From the NCBI GenBank assembly GCA_900752285.1, contig CAADUW010000249.1, forward strand, positions 1 through 12,419: a DNA stretch of 12,419 nt, given 5' to 3'. Below, one piece after another: positions 1 to 7,277 of this stretch (its first letter is position 1; every line of letters begins with the position of its first letter). A model generated the notes under the pieces. That model made no database searches. It had not been told where the DNA came from and saw nothing but the letters and a program-made list of their open reading frames with translations. A program made the position numbers and the translations under genes. This DNA comes from an uncultured Oscillospiraceae bacterium. GTDB lineage: Bacteria > Bacillota > Clostridia > Oscillospirales > Oscillospiraceae.

Positions 1-48
1 TCATAAATGCGGGGGGCAAGGCTTATCGTTCCGCGGTACCTTTCATCC

Positions 49-89
49 GGGGGATTCTCACGCCGGTGACTTCGCTGCCTCGGAATGAC
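49..89. repeat. REP-like imperfect palindrome
   Basis: The stretch begins GGGGGATTCTCACGCC and ends CCTCGGAATGAC around a TTCGCT centre. Its ends are imperfectly complementary (ATTC near one end, GAAT near the other). The pattern GGGGATTnnCACG...CCTCGnAATGAC matches, from memory, a short repeat scattered between genes in gut Oscillospiraceae. Only one copy is visible here, so repetitiveness rests on recall. Confidence 0.45.
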
Positions 90-242
90 TGCGCTGTTCG
101 GAGTGCACGCCCCAATGCCCCGCTAAACAACATTTATCCATGTATTGCCTTCGACTTTTACGCTTTCTTCACAGGTAAATGGACGGAAAAAAGGCGGCCG
201 GGAACTTTGTTTTTGTTCGGTTCGGAAAAATTAAAAAAGATG

Positions 243-271
243 TTGTAAGTTTCACAAAAATGATGTAAAAT
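243..271 (+). promoter_or_regulatory. Promoter of gpmI (sigma-A type)
   Basis: A -35 box TTGTAA (243-248) and a -10 box TAAAAT (266-271) are separated by 17 bases, in an A/T-rich patch about 75 bases upstream of the gpmI ATG. It is the best sigma-A match in the leader. Predicted start of transcription is near 278. Confidence 0.6.
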
Positions 272-345
272 ATCATGAGTGAAATTATGTTCCGGGGGAG
301 GAACCACTCCCAAATACCGGAGTCTGAAAACGGAGGTTCATCATA

Positions 346-1908
346 ATGGAAAAACCGATTGTTCTTGTTGTAATGGATGGCGTCGGTAAGGGTGACGGCG
401 GCAGCGGCGACGCGGTTGCCGTTGCGAAGACCCCGACGCTGGATAAACTGCTGGCTACCTGCCCCCATACTTATCTGAAGGCCCACGGCACTGCCGTTGG
501 TCTGCCCACCGATGATGACATGGGCAACTCCGAGGTCGGTCATAACGCACTGGGCTGCGGACAGATCTACTCTCAGGGCGCAAAGCTGGTGGGCGAGTCC
601 ATCGCCAGCGGCAAGCTGTTCCAGTCTCCTACCTGGATCGACCTGATCGATAATGCCAAAGCCGGGCATGCCCTGCATTTTCTGGGTCTGCTGTCCGACG
701 GCAATGTCCACTCCAATATTTCCCACCTGATCGCTCTGCTGCGGCATGCGAAGGAGGAAGGCGTGAAGAAGGCTTACTGCCACATTCTGCTGGACGGCCG
801 TGACGTGCCTGCAACCTCCGCACTGGACTATGTGGACCAGCTGGAGGGGGTTCTGGCAGAGCTGAACACCGACGGCTGCGATTATGCCATTGCATCCGGC
901 GGCGGCCGTATGCAGATCACCATGGACCGGTACGAAGCCAACTGGAGCATGGTAGAGAAGGGCTGGCAGACCCATGTGCAGGGTCTGGGACGCCGGTTCC
1001 CCTCCGCCCGGGCTGCCATTGAGACCTACCGCGCCGAGACCGGCTGCATCGATCAGGATCTGCCTGCCTTTGTGGTGGAGCGGAACGGCGAGCCTGTGGC
1101 GAAGATCGCAAACGGCGACAGCGTGATCCTCTTCAACTTCCGGGGCGACCGGGCCCAGGAAATTTCCCTTGCCTTTGACCGGAAGAATTTCGATAAGTTT
1201 GACCGGGGCGATTACACCGGCGTGAAGTTTGCCGGTATGCTCCAGTACGACGGAGATCTGAAGATCCCCGAGCATTACCTCGTCCAGCCCCCTGTCATCA
1301 CCAACACCCTGACCGAGGTCCTGTGCGCCGCCGGAATTCACGAGTATGCCCTGTCCGAGACCCAGAAGTATGGCCATGTGACCTACTTCTGGAACGGCAA
1401 CCGCTCCGGCAAGGTGGACGAGAATCTGGAGGTTTACGAGGAGGTTCCCTCCGATGTGATTCCCTTTGATCAGGCGCCTGCCATGAAGTCCAAAGAGATC
1501 ACCGAGAAGATGGTTGCCGCCATGGCTTCTCACAAGTTCCAGTTCCTGCGCTGCAACTACCCCAACGGCGATATGGTTGGCCACACCGGCGTCATGTCCG
1601 CCGTGGTCACCGCCATGGAGTGCGTGGACAGGAGCGTTGCCGCCATTCTGGAGGCTGCCGACAAGTATGGCTACATCGTTCTGGTCACTGCCGACCACGG
1701 CAACGCCGACCAGATGACCGAAACCAAGAAGGGCAAGACCAGCATCCGTACTGCCCACTCCCTGAACCCCGTCCCCTTCATCATCTATGATCCCGACCAC
1801 AAGTGGGTCGTGAAGGACGGTCATTACGGCCTTGCCAATGTGGCGCCCACCGTGGTGAAGATGATGGGACTGACTGCCCCCGCCTGCTGGGAGGAGAGCA
1901 TGATCTGA
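346..1908 (+). CDS. gpmI: 2,3-bisphosphoglycerate-independent phosphoglycerate mutase
   Basis: Interconverts 3- and 2-phosphoglycerate in glycolysis and gluconeogenesis, in the cytoplasm, with two metal ions (usually Mn2+). The 520 residues fit the family. An N-terminal metal-binding Asp lies in MDGVG (D11). The phosphorylated nucleophile is Ser62 in DDDMGNSEVGHNALG. Further hallmarks are FNFRGDRAQE, NYPNGDMVGHTG and VTADHGNAD, together giving both metal sites. The ATG at 346 follows GGAGG (332-336) at normal spacing. The local sequence AHGTAVGLPTDDDMGNSEV and the following IYSQGAKLV resemble the plant/trypanosomatid-like branch more than the Bacillus type (from memory). It heads a plus-strand run with no other glycolytic gene in view; the Asp23-like gene follows after 72 bases containing a hairpin. 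Confidence 0.97.
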   Translation: MEKPIVLVVMDGVGKGDGGSGDAVAVAKTPTLDKLLATCPHTYLKAHGTAVGLPTDDDMGNSEVGHNALGCGQIYSQGAKLVGESIASGKLFQSPTWIDLIDNAKAGHALHFLGLLSDGNVHSNISHLIALLRHAKEEGVKKAYCHILLDGRDVPATSALDYVDQLEGVLAELNTDGCDYAIASGGGRMQITMDRYEANWSMVEKGWQTHVQGLGRRFPSARAAIETYRAETGCIDQDLPAFVVERNGEPVAKIANGDSVILFNFRGDRAQEISLAFDRKNFDKFDRGDYTGVKFAGMLQYDGDLKIPEHYLVQPPVITNTLTEVLCAAGIHEYALSETQKYGHVTYFWNGNRSGKVDENLEVYEEVPSDVIPFDQAPAMKSKEITEKMVAAMASHKFQFLRCNYPNGDMVGHTGVMSAVVTAMECVDRSVAAILEAADKYGYIVLVTADHGNADQMTETKKGKTSIRTAHSLNPVPFIIYDPDHKWVVKDGHYGLANVAPTVVKMMGLTAPACWEESMI

Positions 1909-1916
1909 CCCTGTCC

Positions 1917-1951
1917 CCCAACGCGGCTCCGTTTCCCGGATCCGCGTTGGG
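1917..1951 (+). other. Intergenic hairpin without U-tract
   Basis: CCCAACGCGG (1917-1926) pairs perfectly with CCGCGTTGGG (1942-1951) between gpmI and the Asp23-like gene. No T-run follows, so it is not a standard intrinsic terminator. It may stabilise or process the mRNA, or attenuate transcription weakly, so that glycolytic and envelope genes are expressed at different levels. Confidence 0.55.
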
Positions 1952-1980
1952 AGCATCAACCTTAAGGAGGTTATTGACTT

Positions 1981-2334
1981 ATGATCCGTCATGAAAATGA
2001 AAGCGGCAGTGTGAACGTCAGCACCGGTGTCTACATGGATATTGTGGGAACCGCCGCTGCCAACTGCTTCGGCGTCAAGGGTATGGCCGCCCGGAGCGTA
2101 CAGGATGGCCTGTTCCATCTGCTCCGTCCCGAGTCCATGTCCAAGGGCGTCCGGGTGTCCTTCAATGAGGACGATACCATTTCCATCGATCTGCATATTA
2201 TTGTGGACAACGGCGTGAATCTCTCCGCCGTGGCTGCCTCCATCATTTCCGAGGTCCGCTATGTGGTCACAAAGTGCACCGGCACTCAGGTTCGTGCCGT
2301 AAACGTATATATTGATTCCATGATGATTGGCTAA
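1981..2334 (+). CDS. Asp23/Gls24 family envelope stress protein (YloU-like)
   Basis: A 117-residue protein of the Asp23/Gls24 (DUF322) family. Family proteins are small and abundant, associate with the cell envelope and are induced by alkaline or envelope stress in other Firmicutes; no enzyme activity is known. The N-terminal half has GSVNVSTGVYMDIVGTAA and a GVKGMA segment. The C-terminal half has the typical alternating strand ISIDLHIIVDNGVNL and ends with a V-rich strand, RAVNVYIDSM. There is no signal peptide or membrane segment. AAGGAGG precedes the ATG at suitable spacing. It lies directly upstream of the FakA gene (18 bases apart), the same order as yloU-yloV in Bacillus subtilis, which supports both identifications and suggests co-transcription. 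Confidence 0.9.
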   Translation: MIRHENESGSVNVSTGVYMDIVGTAAANCFGVKGMAARSVQDGLFHLLRPESMSKGVRVSFNEDDTISIDLHIIVDNGVNLSAVAASIISEVRYVVTKCTGTQVRAVNVYIDSMMIG

Positions 2335-2352
2335 TTTCGGAGGTGTAACAAC

Positions 2353-3978
2353 TTGAGGCAGACTATGAACGGGGCAGAGCTTCGCAGAATGATCATCAGC
2401 GCGGCCGCCTCGATCGAGATCCACAAACAGGCTCTGAACGAGCTGAATGTTTTTCCCGTACCCGATGGTGACACCGGCACGAACATGTCCATGACCATCG
2501 CGTCCGCCGCTTCTGACCTGCGCAGCGCGGAGGATCCGGAGCTGGGCGCAGCCGCGAAGATCGCCGCCTCCGCCATGCTGCGGGGCGCCCGGGGCAATTC
2601 CGGTGTGATTCTGTCCCTGCTGTTCCGGGGGATTTCCCGGAAGCTGAAGGGGCTGACCGAGTGTGACGGCGTTACCTGGGCAGCGGCGCTGCAGGAGGGC
2701 GTGGACGCCGCTTACAAGGCGGTCATGAAGCCCGCCGAGGGCACCATCCTGACCGTTGCCCGTCTGGCTGCCGCCAAGGCTGCCGAGGCTGCCAAGGAGA
2801 ACAGCTTCCTGGAGTATGTCCACGAGGCGGCTCTGAAGGAAGCAAAGGTCGCCCTTGAAAATACCGTGAACCAGAACCCGGTGCTGAAGAAGGCCGGCGT
2901 GGTGGACGCTGGCGGCAAGGGCTGGGTCTTTGTACTGGAGGCCATGCTTTCCGCCATGCGGGGCGAGGACATTGAAGTCCCCGAGACGGTTACCGCAACA
3001 AAGGAACAGGCGGATTTCTCCGACTTCAATACGGAGGACATCAAGTTCTCCTACTGCACGGAGTTCATCATTTCCCGGGAAAATGACCGGGATCCGGAGC
3101 AGCTGCGGGCATTCCTGAACGAGCTGGGCGACAGTCTGGTGCTGGTGGACGATGAAGAGATCATCAAGGTTCATGTCCATACCAACGACCCCGGCGCGGC
3201 GCTGCACGAGGCCGTGAACTACGGCTCCTTTGTCACCGTGAAGGTGGAGAACATGCGTCTGCAGCACACCGAAAAGGTCATGAGCGAGCAGGAGCTGGCA
3301 CCGAAGATCGCCGAGCCTGAAAAAAAGCTGGGCGTGGTGTCCGTGTGCGCCGGTGAGGGACTGGCGGATGTGTTCCGGAATCTGGGCGTGGACGCCATCA
3401 TTTCCGGCGGTCAGACCATGAACCCCAGCACTCAGGACATTCTGGAGGCGGTGAACTCCGTTCCCGCCGAGACGGTCTATGTGCTGCCGAATAACAAGAA
3501 TATCATTATGGCAGCCCAGCAGGTGGATGCCCTGAGCCCCAAGCAGGTCATTGTCATCCCCAGCAAAACCGTTCCCCAGGGCGTTACGGCCATGCTGAAC
3601 TTCAACCCGGAGGGAGAAGTGCAGGAGAATGTGGACGCCATGACCGAGGCGCTGGGTACCGTGGATACCATGCAGATCACCTACGCCGCCCGGAATTCCG
3701 ACTTTGACGGCTATAACATCCATGAGGGCGACTACCTTGCCATGTGCGACAAGGGCCTGTTCGGCACCAGTCAGGATGTGCGGGTGCTGCTGAAGAGCCT
3801 TGCCGAAAAGGTGCGGGACGAGGAGAAGGAGTATATCACCATCTACTACGGCGCCGACACCAAAGAGAAGCACGCCCAGAAGGCAGCGGACATTTTTGCC
3901 GACATCTGCCCCAATGCAGATGTGAACCTCATTAACGGCGGTCAGCCGGTATATTACTACCTGATCTCCGCGGAATAA
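2353..3978 (+). CDS. fakA: Fatty acid kinase catalytic subunit FakA (DAK2/YloV)
   Basis: Phosphorylates fatty acids held by a FakB (DegV-family) partner, feeding exogenous fatty acids into phospholipid synthesis; no fakB is in the window. The 541 residues fit the family. The N-terminal DhaL kinase domain has the Mg-ADP motif FPVPDGDTGTNM (D38, D40), the GARGNSGVILS loop (about 78-88) and DAGGKG (from D185). The middle domain keeps Cys235 (YCTEF), His274 and His276 (VHVHTND), which by alignment from memory match the zinc ligands of Staphylococcus aureus FakA. The C-terminal part is an EDD/DegV-like domain. I chose the TTG at 2353 because GGAGG (2339-2343) is 9 bases upstream; the next ATG (2365) would be 21 bases away, but would change only four residues. 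Cotranscribed with the Asp23-like gene. Confidence 0.93.
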   Translation: MRQTMNGAELRRMIISAAASIEIHKQALNELNVFPVPDGDTGTNMSMTIASAASDLRSAEDPELGAAAKIAASAMLRGARGNSGVILSLLFRGISRKLKGLTECDGVTWAAALQEGVDAAYKAVMKPAEGTILTVARLAAAKAAEAAKENSFLEYVHEAALKEAKVALENTVNQNPVLKKAGVVDAGGKGWVFVLEAMLSAMRGEDIEVPETVTATKEQADFSDFNTEDIKFSYCTEFIISRENDRDPEQLRAFLNELGDSLVLVDDEEIIKVHVHTNDPGAALHEAVNYGSFVTVKVENMRLQHTEKVMSEQELAPKIAEPEKKLGVVSVCAGEGLADVFRNLGVDAIISGGQTMNPSTQDILEAVNSVPAETVYVLPNNKNIIMAAQQVDALSPKQVIVIPSKTVPQGVTAMLNFNPEGEVQENVDAMTEALGTVDTMQITYAARNSDFDGYNIHEGDYLAMCDKGLFGTSQDVRVLLKSLAEKVRDEEKEYITIYYGADTKEKHAQKAADIFADICPNADVNLINGGQPVYYYLISAE

Positions 3979-4004
3979 AACAGGATCGGGAGAAAGACAT
4001 GCCT

Positions 4005-4023
4005 GCGGCGACGAGCTCGCCGC
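4005..4023 (+). other. Short GC-rich hairpin between fakA and yihY-like gene
   Basis: GCGGCGA (4005-4011) pairs with TCGCCGC (4017-4023) across a 5-base loop in the 96-base gap. No U-tract follows, so read-through into the next gene is expected. Possibly a processing or weak attenuation site. Confidence 0.4.
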
Positions 4024-4074
4024 GGGCGTTTCCCGTTTTGGGTAAAACAGGGACGGAAGGAACGGAGGCCGCGC

Positions 4075-4917
4075 ATGAAGGAGCTGCCCAAGGGCGGACT
4101 GATCGGAAAGACCGCACAGCTGGTGCGGTCCGCCATGAAAATGAATATCCCCCTCCGGGCGGCCTATGCCGGGTACTTCATCATTCTGTCCGTATTTCCG
4201 GCACTGCTGCTGATCCTTGCCTCCCTGCGCTATACGGGACTGACGGTGGAAAGCCTGATGGAGCTGCTGGAAAACATCCTGCCGGATGCCCTCATGGAAG
4301 GGACCGAGGAGCTGGTGTACAGTACCTACCGGAATGCGTCGGGAACGGTGGTGGGGCTGTCCGCCGCAACGGCCCTCTGGTCCTCCAGCCGGGGAATTTA
4401 TGGGCTGCTGGTTGGCCTGAACGCGGTGTACGGTGTGTCGGAAAACCGGGGCTACCTCTATACCCGGAGTATCAGTGTGTTATACGCGCTGGTGTTTTAC
4501 GTGGTGGTGTTGCTGACGCTGGGCCTGCATGTGTTCGGTAGCAGCCTGCTGAGCCTGCTGCTGAAGATCGATAACCCGGTGGTTATTTTTCTGCTGGATA
4601 TCATCGATTTCCGGTTTTTCTTCCTGCTCATCATCCAGACGGCGCTGTTCACCCTGATGTATATGTTCCTTCCCAACCGCCGCAACGGCTTCTGGCGCAG
4701 CCTTCCCGGCGGCGTACTGGCCTCCATCGGCTGGCTGGTATTTTCGGACATCTACTCCGTTTATGTGGAGCATTTTTCCAGCTATGCAAATATTTACGGC
4801 TCCGTGTACACCATTGCCATTGCCATGCTGTGGCTGTACTTCTGCCTGTGGATCCTTCTGTACGGCGGGGCGCTGAACAATTATCTGACGAAATACCGGG
4901 AGGAAAACCCGGCGTAG
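4075..4917 (+). CDS. YihY/virulence factor BrkB family membrane protein
   Basis: A 280-residue inner-membrane protein of the YihY/BrkB family (formerly misnamed ribonuclease BN). The biochemical role is unsettled; transport or export functions have been proposed. About six membrane segments are visible: residues about 31-50, 95-112, 135-160, 178-200, 215-235 and 243-270. Family hallmarks include ALWSSSRGIYGLLVGLN in the second segment, FLPNRR before the fifth, and YGSVYTIAIAMLWLY followed by LLYGGALN in the last. The N-terminus is basic and cytoplasmic. GGAGG (4064-4068) sits 6 bases before the ATG. It follows fakA after 96 bases with a weak hairpin, so it is likely in the same transcript. 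Function cannot be narrowed from the sequence. Confidence 0.9.
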   Translation: MKELPKGGLIGKTAQLVRSAMKMNIPLRAAYAGYFIILSVFPALLLILASLRYTGLTVESLMELLENILPDALMEGTEELVYSTYRNASGTVVGLSAATALWSSSRGIYGLLVGLNAVYGVSENRGYLYTRSISVLYALVFYVVVLLTLGLHVFGSSLLSLLLKIDNPVVIFLLDIIDFRFFFLLIIQTALFTLMYMFLPNRRNGFWRSLPGGVLASIGWLVFSDIYSVYVEHFSSYANIYGSVYTIAIAMLWLYFCLWILLYGGALNNYLTKYREENPA

Positions 4918-4953
4918 GGTGTTCCGGCAGATTCTGCCAAATGTGACCGAATC

Positions 4954-4985
4954 GTAAACTTTTCACCTGTTTACGCTTTGTTTAC
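4954..4985 (+). promoter_or_regulatory. Possible response-regulator box (direct repeats)
   Basis: TGTTTAC occurs at 4968-4974 and 4979-4985, 11 bases apart start to start (hexamers TGTTTA with a 5-base spacer). An inverted GTAAAC copy lies at 4954-4959. Direct hexamers one helical turn apart upstream of a promoter are typical of OmpR/PhoB-family regulators. They differ by one base per half from the WalR consensus TGTWAH-N5-TGTWAH. Low certainty. Confidence 0.35.
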
Positions 4986-4992
4986 ACGGGAA

Positions 4993-5001
4993 TGGTATTT
5001 T
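4993..5001 (+). promoter_or_regulatory. Candidate extended -10 promoter for the DUF5685 gene
   Basis: TGGTATTTT gives an extended -10 element (TG at 4993-4994, TATTTT at 4996-5001) with no good -35 box, as expected for an activator-dependent promoter. The start of transcription would be near 5008. This places the upstream TTG (5000) outside the message and favours the ATG at 5036. Confidence 0.35.
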
Positions 5002-5035
5002 GAAAAGGAAGTTATGGAGACAGGCGGGTGTTTGG

Positions 5036-5860
5036 ATGTTTGGCTATGTGACCGGGAACTGGAAGGAACTGAGCCCGGAGCAGAAGGACCGTTACGGCGC
5101 AGTGTACTGCGGGATCTGCCGCCGTCTGCTGGCACAGTCGGGGAACCTTTCCCGGCTGGGACTGAGCTATGATATGGCATTTCTGGCGCTGCTGCTCATG
5201 AGCCTTTACGAGCCGGAGGAGACCTACGGGAAGGACGGCTGCGCACTCCATCCGCTCAAGGCACGGCATTGGGTGGACAATGCATCCATCCGCTACAGTG
5301 CGGATATGAACGTGCTGCTGGGCTATTACAACTGTCTGGACGACTGGCAGGACGAGAAAAAGCTCTCGGCAAAGCTGATGGCGTCCTTCTATGAAAAGTC
5401 CCTGCCCGGGATCGCGGATGCGTATCCCCGGCAGACGGAGGCGGTAAGATCCTGCCTTGCCCGGCTGAGCGCACTGGAAAGGGAGGGCTGCACCAACCCG
5501 GATGAGCCTGCCGGTGCCTTCGGCGAATTGATGGGAGAGATCCTTGTTTACCGGGAGGACCTGTGGGCGCCCACCCTGCGGAAAATGGGCGAGGGCCTTG
5601 GACGGTTTATTTACCTGATGGACGCGGTCATGGACTATGACCGGGACAAACGAAAACACGAATATAATCCGCTCCTGTCCATGGGAGTTCCCCGGGACCC
5701 GGAGCGGTGGGAAGAATATCTGGTGCTTGCCATGGCGGGCGCTACTGCGGAGTTTGAAAAGCTGCCGCTGGTTCAGGACAAGGCGCTGCTGGATAATATC
5801 CTGTACAGCGGCGTGTGGGTGAGCTACCGGGAGCGGGGAAAGAAGGAGGAACGTCCATGA
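5036..5860 (+). CDS. DUF5685 family protein (function unknown)
   Basis: A 274-residue soluble, largely helical protein that I recognise as DUF5685-like; its function is unknown to me. The start [14 protein letters not shown] is the usual family start, so I prefer the ATG at 5036 to an in-frame TTG at 5000 that has no ribosome binding site. Conserved-looking features are CGIC (C25, C28), CALH (C69, H72), Cys100, a first Asp-rich motif LDDWQDEK (D102, D103, D106), and a second, [11 protein letters not shown] (D196, D200, D202, D204), followed by YNPLL. The two Asp motifs about 95 residues apart recall class I isoprenoid synthases, but this is inference. The stop overlaps the next ATG by four bases (ATGA), implying translational coupling to the J-domain gene. 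Confidence 0.85.
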   Translation: MFGYVTGNWKELSPEQKDRYGAVYCGICRRLLAQSGNLSRLGLSYDMAFLALLLMSLYEPEETYGKDGCALHPLKARHWVDNASIRYSADMNVLLGYYNCLDDWQDEKKLSAKLMASFYEKSLPGIADAYPRQTEAVRSCLARLSALEREGCTNPDEPAGAFGELMGEILVYREDLWAPTLRKMGEGLGRFIYLMDAVMDYDRDKRKHEYNPLLSMGVPRDPERWEEYLVLAMAGATAEFEKLPLVQDKALLDNILYSGVWVSYRERGKKEERP

Positions 5861-6492
5861 TCGACGATCCCTATCGGGTACTTGGGGTCAGCCCCGATGC
5901 CTCGGATGAAGAAATCAAGCGGGCTTATCGGGTGCTGGCAAAGAAGTACCACCCCGACCTGAATCCCGGGGATGCGGAAGCTGCCCGGAAAATGCAGGAG
6001 GTCAACGCGGCCTACGACCAGATTAAGAATCCGGAGAAGTATGCCCAGTCCCGGCAGGGCTATGACCCCTTCGGCGGCTATGATCCCTTTGGCTCCCAGC
6101 GGCAGAGCAGCGCCGGCGGCACCACCGCGGAGGAGCAGTACCGGGCCAGCGCCCGGCAGTACCTGCGGTTCCAGCGGTTCCGGGAAGCGCTGAACGTGCT
6201 GCAGAACTGTGAGCAGCATGACGCCGAGTGGTACTACCTCAGCGCGCTGGCAAACAACGGCCTCGGCAATCAGATCATGGCGCTGGAGCATATCCGCAAG
6301 GCGGTCAGCATGGATCCCCAGAATCAGGAATACCTGTGGGCACTGGAGCAGATCGAGTCCGGCGGTCAGGCATACCGCCGTCAGGCGGGCAACTTCGGCG
6401 GCTTCACCATGGGCGGCAGTCCCTGCGCGGGCGCCTGCCTGTGCTACCTGGCCCAGCTTCTCTGCTGCCGCGGCGGCGTTTTCTGCTGCTGA
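5857..6492 (+). CDS. J-domain (DnaJ-like) protein with TPR-like region and Cys-rich tail
   Basis: A 211-residue co-chaperone-like protein. The J-domain occupies residues 4-58 with the HPD motif at 32-34 (needed to stimulate DnaK ATPase), flanked by helix [13 protein letters not shown] short linker repeats [11 protein letters not shown]. Residues about 93-168 look like TPR helices ([40 protein letters not shown]). The C-terminus is Gly-rich, then hydrophobic with seven Cys in the last 22 residues (190, 194, 196, 203, 204, 210, 211). It lacks the DnaJ zinc-finger and substrate domains, so it is not housekeeping DnaJ. GGAGG precedes the ATG, which overlaps the stop of the DUF5685 gene. The Cys tail may bind metal, be lipid-modified or anchor to membrane; none is proven. 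Confidence 0.88.
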   Translation: MIDDPYRVLGVSPDASDEEIKRAYRVLAKKYHPDLNPGDAEAARKMQEVNAAYDQIKNPEKYAQSRQGYDPFGGYDPFGSQRQSSAGGTTAEEQYRASARQYLRFQRFREALNVLQNCEQHDAEWYYLSALANNGLGNQIMALEHIRKAVSMDPQNQEYLWALEQIESGGQAYRRQAGNFGGFTMGGSPCAGACLCYLAQLLCCRGGVFCC

Positions 6493-6497
6493 TTTTC

Positions 6498-7277
6498 CTA
6501 CTTTGGAATTGTGATCGTCACCACGATCTGGGTATCGGTTTCCCGCCGTTCGGAAACGGCAGGAATGCCGGAAAGCTGGATTTTTGCCAGATTCTGGCTG
6601 AGACTGTTCAGAAAAGCTCCCACTCGGGGGCTTTTCTTTTTCTGCGGGGATCTTAAAAGGCTGTCGATGTAGCTTTCCGCCCGGGCAACGCTCATGTGCT
6701 GGGCTGCAATTTCCCGGATGGCGGCAAGCTTTTTTTCGTCGTCCGGCAGCTTCAGCAGTGCCCGGGCGTGCCGTTCCGTCAGCCCTGCCTCCCGCAGTGC
6801 CGCAAGCACCGGTTCCGAATGCCGCAGCAGCCGCAGCTTATTCGCCACGGCGCTCTGGCTTTTCCCCAACAGTCTTGCAATCTGCTCCTGGCTGAAATTT
6901 TCCTGCTGCATCAGCCGGGAAATGCCCATGGCTTCCTCCAGAAAGTCCAGATCCTGTCGCTGGAGATTTTCCACCATGGCGGCAAGCCCCGACTCCCGGT
7001 CGTCCATCTGCATGAGGATACAGGGCACCTCCTGTAATCCCGCCAGCACCGCCGCCCGCAGGCGTCGCTCTCCCGCGATCAGCTCGTACCCGGCGCCGAC
7101 CCGGCGGACAGACAGCGGCTGCAAAATTCCGTGCTCCCGAATAGAGTCCGCCAGCTCCGTCAGGGCGTCCTCCCGAAATTGCTTCCTTGGCTGCCCGGGA
7201 CTGGCCCGGATACTCCGGATGGGCAGAAACAGAACCCGCCCGGTTTCCATATAGGTTTTCAGTTTCTGGCACTGCAT
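6498..7277 (-). CDS. noc: Nucleoid occlusion protein Noc-like ParB/Spo0J family
   Basis: A 259-residue CTP-dependent DNA clamp of the ParB/Spo0J family. Visible hallmarks are the N-terminal CTP-binding region with QPR (29-31), GERRLRA (69-75) and ENLQR (103-107), then the helix-turn-helix [23 protein letters not shown], and the segment [12 protein letters not shown]. The basic PQKKKSPR region and the C-terminal end SGI...IVVTITIPK resemble Bacillus Noc more than Spo0J, and no parA is adjacent, so Noc is favoured; ParB is the alternative. The start at 7277 follows AAGGGGGAA; the frame stays open upstream but without family similarity. Noc binds specific sites and keeps division septa off the nucleoid. 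It is convergent with the J-domain gene, with only five bases between stops. Confidence 0.88.
   Translation of the reverse strand: MQCQKLKTYMETGRVLFLPIRSIRASPGQPRKQFREDALTELADSIREHGILQPLSVRRVGAGYELIAGERRLRAAVLAGLQEVPCILMQMDDRESGLAAMVENLQRQDLDFLEEAMGISRLMQQENFSQEQIARLLGKSQSAVANKLRLLRHSEPVLAALREAGLTERHARALLKLPDDEKKLAAIREIAAQHMSVARAESYIDSLLRSPQKKKSPRVGAFLNSLSQNLAKIQLSGIPAVSERRETDTQIVVTITIPK
6612..6641 (+). terminator. Intrinsic terminator of the J-domain gene, inside noc
   Basis: AAAAGCTCCC (6612-6621), loop ACTC, GGGGGCTTTT (6626-6635), then CTTTTT. The stem is 10 bp with one G-T wobble. It lies 120 bases past the J-domain stop and within the antisense noc coding sequence, where it encodes part of the basic [12 protein letters not shown] segment. 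On the noc strand no U-tract follows the hairpin, so it should terminate only plus-strand transcription. Confidence 0.75.

Larger units (their letters stand above)
1..345. other. Gene-free leader upstream of gpmI
   Basis: No convincing coding region on either strand. It contains a T-box-like fragment on the minus strand (about 10-46), a REP-like imperfect palindrome (49-89), an A/T-rich stretch (about 130-275) and the gpmI promoter (243-271). A small leader hairpin, GGGAG (296-300) with CTCCC (307-311), lies between promoter and gene. A short plus-strand frame at 66-248 has no ribosome binding site and no recognisable protein. Confidence 0.6.

Noticed and set aside
169..3873. A 1234-codon open frame on the minus strand opposite gpmI, the Asp23-like gene and fakA
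   Set aside because: Low-complexity His/Gly/Val-rich translation, no ribosome binding site or family similarity, and it spans three well-identified genes plus intergenic hairpins. It follows from codon bias on the other strand.
4926..4938. Hairpin GGCAG-ATT-CTGCC after the YihY-like gene as a terminator
   Set aside because: Only five base pairs with no T-run; too weak to call.
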